64,000 bases of DNA from Sporosarcina sp. BI001-red (GTDB lineage: Bacteria > Bacillota > Bacilli > Bacillales_A > Planococcaceae): positions 372,001-436,000 of the forward strand of contig NZ_QQAK01000009.1 in assembly GCF_003384035.1 (NCBI RefSeq), given 5' to 3'. The notes under the pieces were generated by a model. That model did no database searches, was not told the DNA's origin, and saw only the letters and a list, made by a program, of their open reading frames with translations. Of the stretch, positions 40,937 through 49,031 are shown in pieces. Both the position numbers and the translations under genes were made by a program. The stretch's first letter is position 1; every line of letters begins with the position of its first letter.

Positions 40937-41575
40937 ATGGGAACGCAAAAACCATTAGTCATCGGTATCGCAGGGGGCTCAGGCTCAGGGAAAACAAGTG
41001 TTACAAAAAAGATTCATCAAGTTTTTCAAGAGCATTCTGTAGTCGTCATCGAACAAGACTTTTATTATAAAGATCAGTCACATTTAGAGTTTGAAGAACG
41101 TCTCAATACAAATTACGATCATCCACTTGCATTCGATACGGATTTATTAATTGAGGATTTGGAAAAACTCCTCATTCGACAGCCTATCAAAAAGCCAGTC
41201 TATGACTATGCTTTTCATACACGTTCCAGTGATAAAATTGCAATCGAGCCTAAAGATGTGATTATCCTTGAAGGGATCCTGATCCTAGAAGATAAGCGTT
41301 TGCGTAACTTGATGGACATTAAATTATTTGTCGATACGGATGCAGATTTACGTATTATTAGAAGGATCTTGCGGGATATCAATGATCGGGGAAGAACAAT
41401 AGAATCCGTCATTGATCAGTACATGAGTGTCGTTCGTCCCATGCACAACCAGTTCATAGAACCAACCAAGCGTTATGCGGATATTATCATTCCTGAAGGT
41501 GGCCATAATGAGGTCGCAATTGACTTAATGGTAACGAAAATAAAAACAATTCTTGATTCTGGTAATGATTTGTAA
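40937..41575 (+). CDS. udk: Uridine kinase
   Basis: 212 residues. Phosphorylates uridine and cytidine in pyrimidine salvage. Walker A is [16 protein letters not shown]; the EQDFYYKD and NYDHPLAFD motifs of uridine kinases and the [12 protein letters not shown] lid follow. GAGGAGG precedes the ATG. A 9-bp hairpin (41609-41640) lies between udk and greA. Confidence 0.94.
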   Translation: MGTQKPLVIGIAGGSGSGKTSVTKKIHQVFQEHSVVVIEQDFYYKDQSHLEFEERLNTNYDHPLAFDTDLLIEDLEKLLIRQPIKKPVYDYAFHTRSSDKIAIEPKDVIILEGILILEDKRLRNLMDIKLFVDTDADLRIIRRILRDINDRGRTIESVIDQYMSVVRPMHNQFIEPTKRYADIIIPEGGHNEVAIDLMVTKIKTILDSGNDL

Positions 41576-41608
41576 TATGATGTTGTCAGATATTCATATA
41601 GTAAACAC

Positions 41609-41648
41609 TATGTCGCATACCTTTTACGAGGTGCGACATATTATTTTG
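41609..41648 (+). terminator. Weak terminator or processing hairpin after udk
   Basis: TATGTCGCA (41609-41617) pairs with TGCGACATA (41632-41640), followed by TTATTTTG, a poor U-tract. Partial readthrough into greA is likely. Confidence 0.5.
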
Positions 41649-41676
41649 ATGATTTTGCAAAATGAGGAGTGAGGAA

Positions 41677-42150
41677 ATGGTTTCTGAAAAAAAATATCCA
41701 ATGACTGTTTCAGGAAAACAGAAATTAGAAGATGAACTTGAATTTCATAAGACTGTAAAACGTAAAGAAGTTGTTGAACGTATTAAGATTGCTCGTAGTT
41801 ATGGTGACTTGTCTGAGAACTCAGAGTATGATTCTGCGAAAGAGGACCAAGCGTTCATCGAAGGGAAAATCTCGTCGCTTGAATCAATGATTCGTAATTC
41901 TGTCATCATCTCAGAAGATACACGTACCGAAGAAGCGCAACTCGGCAGCACAGTGACGTTTAAAGAAATCCCTGACGGGGAAATTGAAACGTATACCATT
42001 GTAGGATCCGCAGAAGCAGACCCTCTAGAAGGGTTGATTTCCAATGATTCACCTATAGCCAAAGGAATTCTTGGCCGTAAAAAAGGGGATCTAGTGAAGA
42101 TCATAACTCCGGGTGGCGAAATGCAAGTTGAAATTACAGAAGTGAAGTAA
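41677..42150 (+). CDS. greA: Transcription elongation factor GreA
   Basis: 157 residues. Enters the RNA polymerase secondary channel and stimulates cleavage of backtracked transcripts. The N-terminal coiled coil carries the acidic tip in [16 protein letters not shown]; the C-terminal FKBP-like domain includes the conserved [10 protein letters not shown] and [17 protein letters not shown] 41677 is preceded by GAGGAGTGAGG; an ATG 15 bases upstream is less suitable and would give an unusual N-terminus. Confidence 0.95.
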   Translation: MVSEKKYPMTVSGKQKLEDELEFHKTVKRKEVVERIKIARSYGDLSENSEYDSAKEDQAFIEGKISSLESMIRNSVIISEDTRTEEAQLGSTVTFKEIPDGEIETYTIVGSAEADPLEGLISNDSPIAKGILGRKKGDLVKIITPGGEMQVEITEVK

Positions 42151-42159
42151 CACAGAGAT

Positions 42160-42189
42160 GCCGCCTTCGAATATAAGGCGGCTTTTTTT
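42160..42189 (+). terminator. Terminator of greA
   Basis: GCCGCCTT (42160-42167) pairs with AAGGCGGC (42175-42182), followed by seven T. Confidence 0.93.
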
Positions 42190-42255
42190 GTGAAACATCA
42201 GGCAGGAAGAAACGTCCAATCGTTAGAAGCGTGGAAGTTAAGGAGATGATTTCAA

Positions 42256-42966
42256 GTGAGTGAACAAAAACCGGAATTTTCAAGGGTGCGTCGGAAACGA
42301 CAAAACAATAAAGGGAATAAGATGTTGAATTGGATGATCGCCATCGTTGTTCTGTTAATTGTCCTCGTGGGTGTGAAAATACTTTCAAGTGACAGCTCAC
42401 CAGAAAACAAAGAAGTAGCTATCACTGAAACAACTCCGGATGATGAAGCGAGTGGTACTGAGAGTAGTACTGAAGGATCTGATGGTGAGGACAAGGTGGA
42501 GGATTCAGACCAGGGTGCAGACGCTGGTGACAAGGAATCGTCTAAAGAAGGAACTGTCAGTGACGAATCCGATGAAAGTGATGATTCTTCAACAAAGAAA
42601 GATACTGAAAAAGAAGGAACTGTTACATATACAGCTAGTGAAGAGGCCGTCGTGGATGAAACGGTTTCAAATACATCGTGGGAGCCTGTAGGGACGTCAC
42701 AGTCAGGTAATCACGTATCACAGTATGATGGGTCGTCAGTAGACTGGCAAGAGAAAAAGAAGGCACTAGCATATGCAACAGGCATGACTGAAAATGACAT
42801 GATTTTCTTGAAGATAAAAAATGGGGGAAGCCCACAGAAGTCAATAGGGATTGTTTCTTCAAGAGACAAATCAAAAAAGTATAGAGTCTATTTGGAATGG
42901 GTTGACGGCGAAGGTTGGAAACCGACACAAATGGATGTATTGAATACACTGGATTTTAACTACTAA
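42256..42966 (+). CDS. yrrS: YrrS-like membrane-anchored DUF1510 protein
   Basis: 236 residues. A basic cytoplasmic N-terminus, one membrane helix (about 24-44), an acidic, Ser/Glu/Asp-rich extracellular linker (about 48-125), and a C-terminal DUF1510 domain with WEPVGTSQSG and the closing VYLEWVDGEGWKPTQM. In B. subtilis yrrS is cotranscribed with pbpI, which is absent here. GTG start with TAAGGAG about nine bases upstream. Function unknown; a cell-envelope role is inferred. Confidence 0.82.
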   Translation: MSEQKPEFSRVRRKRQNNKGNKMLNWMIAIVVLLIVLVGVKILSSDSSPENKEVAITETTPDDEASGTESSTEGSDGEDKVEDSDQGADAGDKESSKEGTVSDESDESDDSSTKKDTEKEGTVTYTASEEAVVDETVSNTSWEPVGTSQSGNHVSQYDGSSVDWQEKKKALAYATGMTENDMIFLKIKNGGSPQKSIGIVSSRDKSKKYRVYLEWVDGEGWKPTQMDVLNTLDFNY

Positions 42967-42991
42967 ACGCTTTAAAAGATAGGGGATACTT

Positions 42992-43687
42992 ATGATGAAA
43001 GTTGGAATTATCGGCGCAATGGAAGAGGAAGTTACCATCCTTAAAAAACAGTTACAATCCGCTCGTCACACGGTTATCGCTGGTTATGAATTTAGTGAAG
43101 GAACACTTGTTGGTCGTGAAGTCGTGCTCGTGAAAAGTGGTATTGGTAAAGTGAACGCTGCAGTTGCGACCACATTACTTCTCCAATTGTTTAAACCGGA
43201 TGCAGTGTTGAACACTGGATCTGCAGGCGGTATTGGTGAAAATTTAGAAGTTGGGACAGTTGTGCTATCAAAGAATGTAACGCATCACGATGTAGACGTG
43301 ACTGCATTTGGATATGCACTTGGTCAAGTGCCTGGTGGTCCAGTCACATACACGGCTGATGACAACCTACTTCTAGTCGCTGCAAAAGCAGTTGAAGACA
43401 TTGGTAAGCATGCGCATGCATCAGGACTTATCGCATCAGGAGATGTGTTTATGAGTGATCCAGCACGTGTGTATCAGGTAAAGCAACAGTTTCCGGAGCT
43501 AATCGCTGCAGAGATGGAAGCTGCTGCAGTTGCGCAAGTATGTCACGAGTACCAAGTACCGTTTGTAGTCATTAGAGCTCTTTCAGACATTGCGGGGAAA
43601 GAATCATCTTTGTCGTTCGACGAGTTCCTTCCGGCAGCTGCACAACATTCTTCAGAAGTTGTTCTCCAAGTCATCTCGAAACTTTAA
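42992..43687 (+). CDS. mtnN: 5'-methylthioadenosine/S-adenosylhomocysteine nucleosidase
   Basis: 231 residues. Cleaves adenine from methylthioadenosine and S-adenosylhomocysteine in methionine salvage. GAMEEEV at the N-terminus carries the general acid Glu, NTGSAGGI the phosphate-site loop, EMEAAAVAQVC the ribose-contacting Met-Glu, and SDIAG the catalytic Asp. The ATG pair at 42992/42995 follows GATAGGGGA. The yrrT and mccAB genes linked with it in B. subtilis are absent; a 25-codon ORF follows instead. Confidence 0.93.
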   Translation: MMKVGIIGAMEEEVTILKKQLQSARHTVIAGYEFSEGTLVGREVVLVKSGIGKVNAAVATTLLLQLFKPDAVLNTGSAGGIGENLEVGTVVLSKNVTHHDVDVTAFGYALGQVPGGPVTYTADDNLLLVAAKAVEDIGKHAHASGLIASGDVFMSDPARVYQVKQQFPELIAAEMEAAAVAQVCHEYQVPFVVIRALSDIAGKESSLSFDEFLPAAAQHSSEVVLQVISKL

Positions 43688-43751
43688 ACCATTCGTGGTA
43701 AACTAGACATAAGTAGTAAAACCTAATTCATGCAGCAAGGAGGCAACCAGG

Positions 43752-43829
43752 ATGTTATTTTTAATGTTAGGCGCATTTATCGTCACGACCGCTCTTACAG
43801 GCTTGATTTACTTTGAAGTAAAAGCCTGA
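43752..43829 (+). CDS. Possible 25-residue hydrophobic membrane peptide
   Basis: A short frame ATG to TGA encoding 25 residues. The first 20 are nearly all hydrophobic (MLFLMLGAFIVTTALTGLIY), enough for one membrane span, followed by FEVKA. AAGGAGG is placed about eight bases before the ATG, a near-ideal ribosome site that no other gene uses. A strong terminator begins 17 bases after the stop, and an extended -10-like TGGTAAACT lies at 43696-43704. These features together argue for a real gene, but I do not recognise the family. Confidence 0.6.
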   Translation: MLFLMLGAFIVTTALTGLIYFEVKA

Positions 43830-43846
43830 TTAAAGATAATCAGTGT

Positions 43847-43892
43847 AGACGTCTCCAGCGAGGGTACGAATGCTGGAGATGTCTTTTTTTCT
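43847..43892 (+). terminator. Terminator after the 25-codon ORF
   Basis: A 13-base stem (43847-43859 with 43872-43884, one G-T pair) followed by eight T. It acts rightward; there is no T-tract for leftward sigK. Confidence 0.92.
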
Positions 43893-43905
43893 TTGGAAAA
43901 GGGTG

Positions 43906-44610
43906 TTACTTTGAGTCTTGTTCACGTTTGAACAACTGATACAATTTGACAATCGCTCTTTTTTCAATTCTTGAGACGTAACTGCGAGAAATTTGAAGTT
44001 GGTCTGCAATTTCTTTTTGCGTCATCGGCTTGTCATTTAACAATCCAAAACGCTTCTGAAGGATTTCGAGCTCACGACCTTCTAATTTGTGCAGGTGTCG
44101 ATAAAGTCGCTCTTTTCGTTCATTCAATTCCGCTCGATCGTGAGGCGATTCTTCGTCAGTTTGTAGGAGATCTGCAATTTCTAAAGACTGTCCTTCACTG
44201 TCTGTGCCGATCGGTTCGTTTAAAGAGATATCCTTTTGCGTTTTTTTCTGGGTGCGCAAAAACATTAATATCTCGTTTTCGATACAACGAGCTGCATACG
44301 TCGCCAGTTTTGTTTTACGATCTGGTGTAAAGCTTGCGATGGCTTTCATGAGACCAATCGTGCCGATTGAAATGTAATCGTCAAGTTGTTCGTGTTTGGG
44401 ATGGAACTTCTTAACGATATGAGCAACGAGCCTCATATTGCGCTCGATCAGTTCATCACGGGCATCTTCGTCCCCTTGGGCCAAACGTTCGAGACAATCG
44501 GCTTCTTCCGCTTTTGATAGCGGGCGTTTAAACGCCTGACCTCGAATGTAACCTAAAACTGCAGGGATTTCGAGCCATAGTTGGACGATCGCCATCACTA
44601 AGCCGCTCAA
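43906..44610 (-). CDS. sigK: Sporulation sigma factor SigK (late mother cell)
   Basis: 234 residues. Directs late mother-cell transcription (coat, cortex maturation). A hydrophobic N-terminal pro-sequence (about 1-20, LVMAIVQLWLEIPAVLGYI) is present, as in pro-SigK that is cut by SpoIVFB. Region 2 is NMRLVAHIVKKF and ISIGTIGLMKAI with the TYAARCIENEILMFLR block; region 4 ends with ISRSYVSRIEKRA. The gene is continuous, with no skin-type insertion. TTG 44610 is the start because AGGAGG is seven bases upstream; a GTG at 44619 lies inside that site. Confidence 0.92.
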   Translation of the reverse strand: MSGLVMAIVQLWLEIPAVLGYIRGQAFKRPLSKAEEADCLERLAQGDEDARDELIERNMRLVAHIVKKFHPKHEQLDDYISIGTIGLMKAIASFTPDRKTKLATYAARCIENEILMFLRTQKKTQKDISLNEPIGTDSEGQSLEIADLLQTDEESPHDRAELNERKERLYRHLHKLEGRELEILQKRFGLLNDKPMTQKEIADQLQISRSYVSRIEKRAIVKLYQLFKREQDSK

Positions 44611-44639
44611 ATGATCCACCTCCTGTGTCGTTGTCTGAC

Positions 44640-44669
44640 ATCCTATGCGGTATTAAGATGGCGTATCAC
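44640..44669 (-). promoter_or_regulatory. Candidate SigE/SigK-type promoter of sigK
   Basis: On the minus strand GTGATAC (44669-44663), 15 bases, CATAGGAT (44647-44640). This resembles the mother-cell consensus (ATA-rich -35, CATAnnnT -10) and would give a short leader. Match is partial. Confidence 0.4.
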
Positions 44670-44746
44670 CGCTGATTTTGGCGGACAGGCAGTTTTTGAA
44701 TAACAGGAACTTCCTTGGTTGGTCATCAAGTATTTTGTCTGGGATA

Positions 44747-44755
44747 TGGTATAAT
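44747..44755 (+). promoter_or_regulatory. Extended -10 promoter of the yqeG operon
   Basis: TGGTATAAT: perfect TATAAT at 44750-44755 with the TGn extension and a poor -35. It lies 34 bases before the yqeG ATG and would drive yqeG to yqeM. Confidence 0.65.
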
Positions 44756-44789
44756 AAGTGCGAATCAGCACAGTAATGGAGTGGATAGG

Positions 44790-45305
44790 ATGTACAATTA
44801 TTTCTTACCGGATGAATATGTTAAAGATGTTTATCAGCTTTCGCCAACTGATTTTTTAAATAGAGGCATTAAGGGGATTATCACTGATCTCGATAATACG
44901 CTCGTCGCTTGGGATTGTCCGGATGCAACCCCGGAAATTACTACTTGGATTAAAGAAATGCAAGATGCGGGTCTGCAAGTAACAATTTTATCGAACAATA
45001 ATGAGCCTCGTGTAAAAGCATTCTGTGAGCCAATCGAAATACCTTTCATCTTTTCAGCGAGAAAACCTTTGTCAAAAGCGTTTAAAAAAGCGCTAAAACA
45101 AATGGAACTTCAAAAAGAAGAAGTCGTAATGATCGGGGATCAGTTAATGACCGATATACTTGGGGGCAATCGATTCGGATTACACACGATTCTGGTCGTG
45201 CCTGTTGCAAGTTCTGATGGCGTTATGACGAAATTCAATCGTCAACTAGAACGTCGTATTATGAAAACGTTGAAACGAAAAGGAATGATTTCGTGGGAGG
45301 AATAG
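44790..45305 (+). CDS. yqeG: YqeG-type HAD phosphatase
   Basis: 171 residues (B. subtilis YqeG has 172). Haloacid dehalogenase fold of the IIIA type: the nucleophile Asp lies in ITDLDNTLVAWD and the metal-binding Asp in GDQLMTDILGG. The substrate is unknown. First gene of a long run leading through yqeH and rsfS, both ribosome-related. The ATG at 44790 follows GTGGATAGG; the 25-codon upstream extension of the frame crosses the promoter and is rejected. Confidence 0.9.
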   Translation: MYNYFLPDEYVKDVYQLSPTDFLNRGIKGIITDLDNTLVAWDCPDATPEITTWIKEMQDAGLQVTILSNNNEPRVKAFCEPIEIPFIFSARKPLSKAFKKALKQMELQKEEVVMIGDQLMTDILGGNRFGLHTILVVPVASSDGVMTKFNRQLERRIMKTLKRKGMISWEE

Positions 45306-45307
45306 AT

Positions 45308-46405
45308 TTGGAACTCACTTGCATTGGATGCGGAATTGCCATCCAAACAGAAAACCCTCAAAAAGAAGGGTATACACCACCCGCTTCGCTTGAAAAGGAA
45401 GAGGTAATTTGTCAGCGTTGTTTCCGATTACGAAATTATAATGAGTTGCAGCCTGTCTCTCTCTCTGGAGATGACTTTCTGGCGATTTTAAACGGAATCG
45501 GCGACCGGGAGGGTCTAGTTGTCCTTGTAGTCGATATCTTTGACTTCAATGGTAGTTGGATTCATGGTTTACAGCGCTTTGTCGGTAAAAAAGATATTGT
45601 TTTGATCGGAAACAAAGCCGATGTATTGCCGAAATCGGTGAATCGAAATAAGTTAATCAACTGGATGCAGGAACAATCCGCTAAACTTGGGTTGAAGCCT
45701 GCAGAAGTGATGTTAGTATCTGCAGTTAGGGGGCAAGGAGTTCCTGAAGCGCTCGAGAGAATTGATGAGTTACGTAAAGGTAAGGACGTATATGTAGTAG
45801 GTTGTACAAATGTCGGTAAATCCACATTTATCAATAGAATCATCAAGCAAGCTACCGGTACCGGAGAAGTCATTACGACTTCGCATTTCCCGGGGACAAC
45901 ACTGGATCTTGTTGAGATTCCATTGGATGATGGGAAAGCGATTTATGACACTCCTGGTATTATCAATAGCCACCAGATCGCTCATTATTTAGATCCGAGT
46001 GAACTGAAAGCCATAACACCTAAAAAAGAAATCAAGCCAAAAATATTCCAATTGAATGCAGACCAAACGCTTTTCATTGGCGGTTTAGCACGCTTCGATT
46101 TCATGAAAGGCGAGCGCTCTTCATTTAACGTACACACTGCAAATGCACTTCCGCTCCATCGGACAAAGCTTGAAAACGCGGATGCATTATATCAAGCACA
46201 TCTTGGTGAAATGCTGTCACCGCCAGGCAAACAATCTTTAGAGTCATTCCCTAAACTCGTACGCCATGAGTTTTCTATCAAAAAGGCAAAGACGGACATT
46301 GTCATTTCAGGTCTAGGTTGGATAACTGTTCAGCATCCCAACGTTGTAGTAGCTGTTCATGCGCCTCGTGGCGTTGATGTGGTCTTGCGCCCATCATTAA
46401 TCTAA
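45308..46405 (+). CDS. yqeH: Circularly permuted GTPase YqeH (30S biogenesis)
   Basis: 365 residues. Needed for assembly of the small ribosomal subunit. An N-terminal zinc finger (CIGCG and CQRCF) is followed by G motifs in permuted order: NKAD (G4), SA (G5), GCTNVGKST (G1) and DTPG (G3), then the C-terminal YqeH-specific domain. The TTG at 45308 is used: GGAGG is seven bases upstream, while a GTG at 45293 precedes that site. It starts two bases after the yqeG stop. Confidence 0.93.
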   Translation: MELTCIGCGIAIQTENPQKEGYTPPASLEKEEVICQRCFRLRNYNELQPVSLSGDDFLAILNGIGDREGLVVLVVDIFDFNGSWIHGLQRFVGKKDIVLIGNKADVLPKSVNRNKLINWMQEQSAKLGLKPAEVMLVSAVRGQGVPEALERIDELRKGKDVYVVGCTNVGKSTFINRIIKQATGTGEVITTSHFPGTTLDLVEIPLDDGKAIYDTPGIINSHQIAHYLDPSELKAITPKKEIKPKIFQLNADQTLFIGGLARFDFMKGERSSFNVHTANALPLHRTKLENADALYQAHLGEMLSPPGKQSLESFPKLVRHEFSIKKAKTDIVISGLGWITVQHPNVVVAVHAPRGVDVVLRPSLI

Positions 46406-46420
46406 CAAGGGGGATTTAGG

Positions 46421-47263
46421 ATGAAGAAATGGTTTGCGGTCATTGGGGATCCGGTTGCGCAATCGATGTCTCCTGGGATGCACGATTATTGGCTCCAAGA
46501 GAACGGGATCGATGCGACCTATCTACCTATTCGTGCGAAATCCGAAAAACTCCAGTCCGTCATTGAGAGCTTGGAAATGTTAGGCTGTAGTGGTTGGAAT
46601 GTGACGGTGCCGCATAAAAGTGATATACTCCCTTTTCTAGACCGTGTTGACGAAGCAGCAGAACATATGGGTGCAGTCAATACGGTAGTGATTGAGGAAA
46701 AGGAATCACTAGTTGGTTATAATACAGATGGAATCGGTTTTGTGCGTGCATTGGAAGAAACGTATGGAAATGATCGTAAAGAGGATGAAATTCTAATTAT
46801 CGGAGCTGGTGGGGCTGCAAAAGGGATCGCCTTTGCATTGCGCAACGCTGGCTATGGATCGATTACCTTTACCAATCGGACAATGGCGAATGCAAATGAT
46901 TTAAGTAAACGATTATCGAATTCTACTTGTCTAACGATTGCTGATGCCCAACAGCACCTAGCACGTTTTGGAATCATTATTCAAACAACGTCTGTAGGAA
47001 TGGCATATTCCACTGAGGGAATGCCATTGGATCCTGCTAATGTTGCACCAGGAACCGCAGCCATTGATATTATCTATAATCCTCTGGAAACGAAATTTTT
47101 AGAAACTGCCCGTAATAAAGGGGCGAAAACAGCAAACGGGATTGGCATGTTTGTCCATCAGGGAGCACTGGCTTTTGAGAAATGGACAGGCATTCGTCCT
47201 GACACTGTTGGAATGATGGAACAACTCACACAAACATTGGAGGATCAATATGCTAACAAGTAA
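46421..47263 (+). CDS. aroE: Shikimate dehydrogenase (NADP+)
   Basis: 280 residues. Reduces 3-dehydroshikimate to shikimate in aromatic amino acid synthesis. QSMSPGMHDYW binds substrate; VTVPHKSDI holds the catalytic Lys and NTDGIGF the paired Asp; the NADP-binding loop is GAGGAAKGIAFAL. AAGGGGG precedes the ATG 15 bases after yqeH. The end overlaps yhbY by 14 bases. Confidence 0.94.
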   Translation: MKKWFAVIGDPVAQSMSPGMHDYWLQENGIDATYLPIRAKSEKLQSVIESLEMLGCSGWNVTVPHKSDILPFLDRVDEAAEHMGAVNTVVIEEKESLVGYNTDGIGFVRALEETYGNDRKEDEILIIGAGGAAKGIAFALRNAGYGSITFTNRTMANANDLSKRLSNSTCLTIADAQQHLARFGIIIQTTSVGMAYSTEGMPLDPANVAPGTAAIDIIYNPLETKFLETARNKGAKTANGIGMFVHQGALAFEKWTGIRPDTVGMMEQLTQTLEDQYANK

Positions 47264-47540
47264 ACAAAAGAGCTATTTGCGTAGTGAAGCACATCACTTA
47301 CAACCTATTTTTCAAATCGGCAAAAGCGGCTTGACAGACGCAATCATTAAACAAATCGAAGAAGCGCTAGAAGCTAGAGAACTAATTAAGATCTCTGTCC
47401 TACAAAACTGTGAACAAGACAAAGAAGAAATTGCTGACAATCTTGGCCAGCAGGCTGGATTAGAAGTCGTCCAAATCATTGGTAAAACGATTGTCATCTA
47501 TAAAGAATCGACAGAGAAGAAAAAGATCGTTTTACCATAA
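47250..47540 (+). CDS. yhbY: YhbY/CRM-domain ribosome-associated RNA-binding protein (YqeI)
   Basis: 96 residues forming a single CRM domain: LTSKQKSYLRSEAHHLQPI, then FQIGKSGLTD with the GxxG loop that contacts RNA, and ALEARELIKISVLQN. E. coli YhbY binds pre-50S particles. It overlaps the aroE end and precedes nadD by 11 bases. Confidence 0.92.
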   Translation: MLTSKQKSYLRSEAHHLQPIFQIGKSGLTDAIIKQIEEALEARELIKISVLQNCEQDKEEIADNLGQQAGLEVVQIIGKTIVIYKESTEKKKIVLP

Positions 47541-47551
47541 GGAGTGAAGAC

Positions 47552-48124
47552 ATGCGGAAAATCGGGATTCTTGGTGGTACCTTTAACCCACCGCATATCG
47601 GACATCTCATTATAGCAAGTGAAGTTCAGGAAGCGCTTGAATTGGATGAAGTCAGACTTATGCCTACGGCAATTCCTCCACATAAGCAACTCCCAGACAC
47701 AGCGACGCCCATTCAGCGACTCGTGATGACGGAACGGGCAGTACAAGGAAATGAATACCTTAGCAGTTGTGATGAAGAAGTCCATTTCGGTGGCGTTTCT
47801 TATACGTTCAATACGATGCAACGTCTCCTTGCGAAAGAACCTGATGCCGAATTTCACTTCATCATAGGTGGAGATATGGTGGATTCTCTGCACACTTGGT
47901 TCAAAATTGACGAACTTATAAAGATGGTTCGCTTTGTTGGTGTCCACAGACCAGGTACTTTGCGTAAGACCAATTATCCGATTCAATATATAGACACGCC
48001 ATTAATTGATGTCTCTTCGACTCTTCTTAGAACTAAATATGCGTTGCATAAAACAACTACATATTTAGTGCCAGAGTCCGTGGATAGCTATATTCGTCAG
48101 GAGGGCTTGTATGGAACCTGCTAA
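47552..48124 (+). CDS. nadD: Nicotinate-nucleotide adenylyltransferase
   Basis: 190 residues. Makes nicotinic acid adenine dinucleotide from NaMN and ATP, the shared step of NAD synthesis. The nucleotidyltransferase signature GGTFNPPHIGHL and the C-terminal DVSSTLLR (the ISSTxxR motif) are intact. AAGGAGTGAAG precedes the ATG. Overlaps yqeK by 14 bases. NiaR, encoded at 27 kb, is a candidate regulator of NAD genes, but I saw no obvious operator here. Confidence 0.94.
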   Translation: MRKIGILGGTFNPPHIGHLIIASEVQEALELDEVRLMPTAIPPHKQLPDTATPIQRLVMTERAVQGNEYLSSCDEEVHFGGVSYTFNTMQRLLAKEPDAEFHFIIGGDMVDSLHTWFKIDELIKMVRFVGVHRPGTLRKTNYPIQYIDTPLIDVSSTLLRTKYALHKTTTYLVPESVDSYIRQEGLYGTC

Positions 48125-48665
48125 CCTCATCAAAGAATTACAGCAGCGGATGCCCCAGCAACGTTTTCAACACGTGTTACGGGTGACTGAGACGGCTAAA
48201 TCGCTTGCTAGAATTCATGGCGATTCGATTGAAGCGGCAGAAACAGCTGCGCTATTTCATGATATTGCGAAATTCATGGATCCCGAAGAAATGCGGAAGC
48301 TTTTAATCGCTCACGAGGAAAATCCATTGTTGTTTGAATTCCATAAAGAACTATGGCATGCGCCTGCTGGAGCAATCATTGCCCGCGAAGAATTCGGAGT
48401 ACACAGTGAAGACATTTTAAATGCAATTCGTTTTCACACTACCGGTAGAGCGAACATGTCTAATCTGGAAATGATCTTGTATATCGCAGATATGACTGAA
48501 CCTGCGCGGAACTTTCCTGGGATCGATGAGTTACGTATTCGTGCAGAAGGTCCGTTAGACCAAGCCATGCGTGCCTGCATTACACACACCGTTACACACT
48601 TAATTGGAAAACAGGTACCAGTATACCCAGACTCCATTGAGTGCTACAATTATTTTGTGAACTGA
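48111..48665 (+). CDS. yqeK: HD-domain diadenosine tetraphosphate hydrolase YqeK
   Basis: 184 residues. HD phosphohydrolase with His in RFQHVLRVTETA, HD in LFHDIAKF, further His residues in ELWHAPAG and RFHTTG, and Asp in YIADMTEP. Members of this family split Ap4A symmetrically to ADP. Fusion or adjacency with nadD is common in Firmicutes. Starts inside the end of nadD with AGGAGGG upstream. Confidence 0.9.
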   Translation: MEPANLIKELQQRMPQQRFQHVLRVTETAKSLARIHGDSIEAAETAALFHDIAKFMDPEEMRKLLIAHEENPLLFEFHKELWHAPAGAIIAREEFGVHSEDILNAIRFHTTGRANMSNLEMILYIADMTEPARNFPGIDELRIRAEGPLDQAMRACITHTVTHLIGKQVPVYPDSIECYNYFVN

Positions 48666-48680
48666 AAGGAAAGTGAAACA

Positions 48681-49031
48681 ATGCCAACATTATTAGAAGT
48701 AACATTTAAAGCAGCTGACGACAAACGTGCAGAAGACATTGTCGTTCTAAATATGGAAGGTGTCTCATTAATTGCGGACAATTTTGTAATCTGTCATGCG
48801 AATTCTGAGCGTCAAGTGCAAGCCATTGCTCGCGAAATTGCGGACAAAGCATCTGAAGAAAACTATGAAGTTAAACGGATCGAAGGAATGGATTCAGGTC
48901 GCTGGGTTCTTGTTGACCTTGGAGATGTAGTCGCTCACGTATTCCATAAAGACGAGCGCGGTTTCTATAACTTGGAACGACTTTGGGGCGATGCTCCGAT
49001 GATCGAAGTTGGAGACAACTCCGTTCAATGA
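48681..49031 (+). CDS. rsfS: Ribosomal silencing factor RsfS
   Basis: 116 residues. Binds L14 of the 50S subunit and blocks joining with the 30S subunit when nutrients are low. Family blocks are visible: DIVVLNMEGVSLIADNFVI, NSERQVQAIAREI, and the strongly conserved GRWVLVDLGDVVAHVF with FYNLERLWGDAP. AAAGGAAAG precedes the ATG. The TGA overlaps the yqeM ATG (ATGA). Confidence 0.95.
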   Translation: MPTLLEVTFKAADDKRAEDIVVLNMEGVSLIADNFVICHANSERQVQAIAREIADKASEENYEVKRIEGMDSGRWVLVDLGDVVAHVFHKDERGFYNLERLWGDAPMIEVGDNSVQ

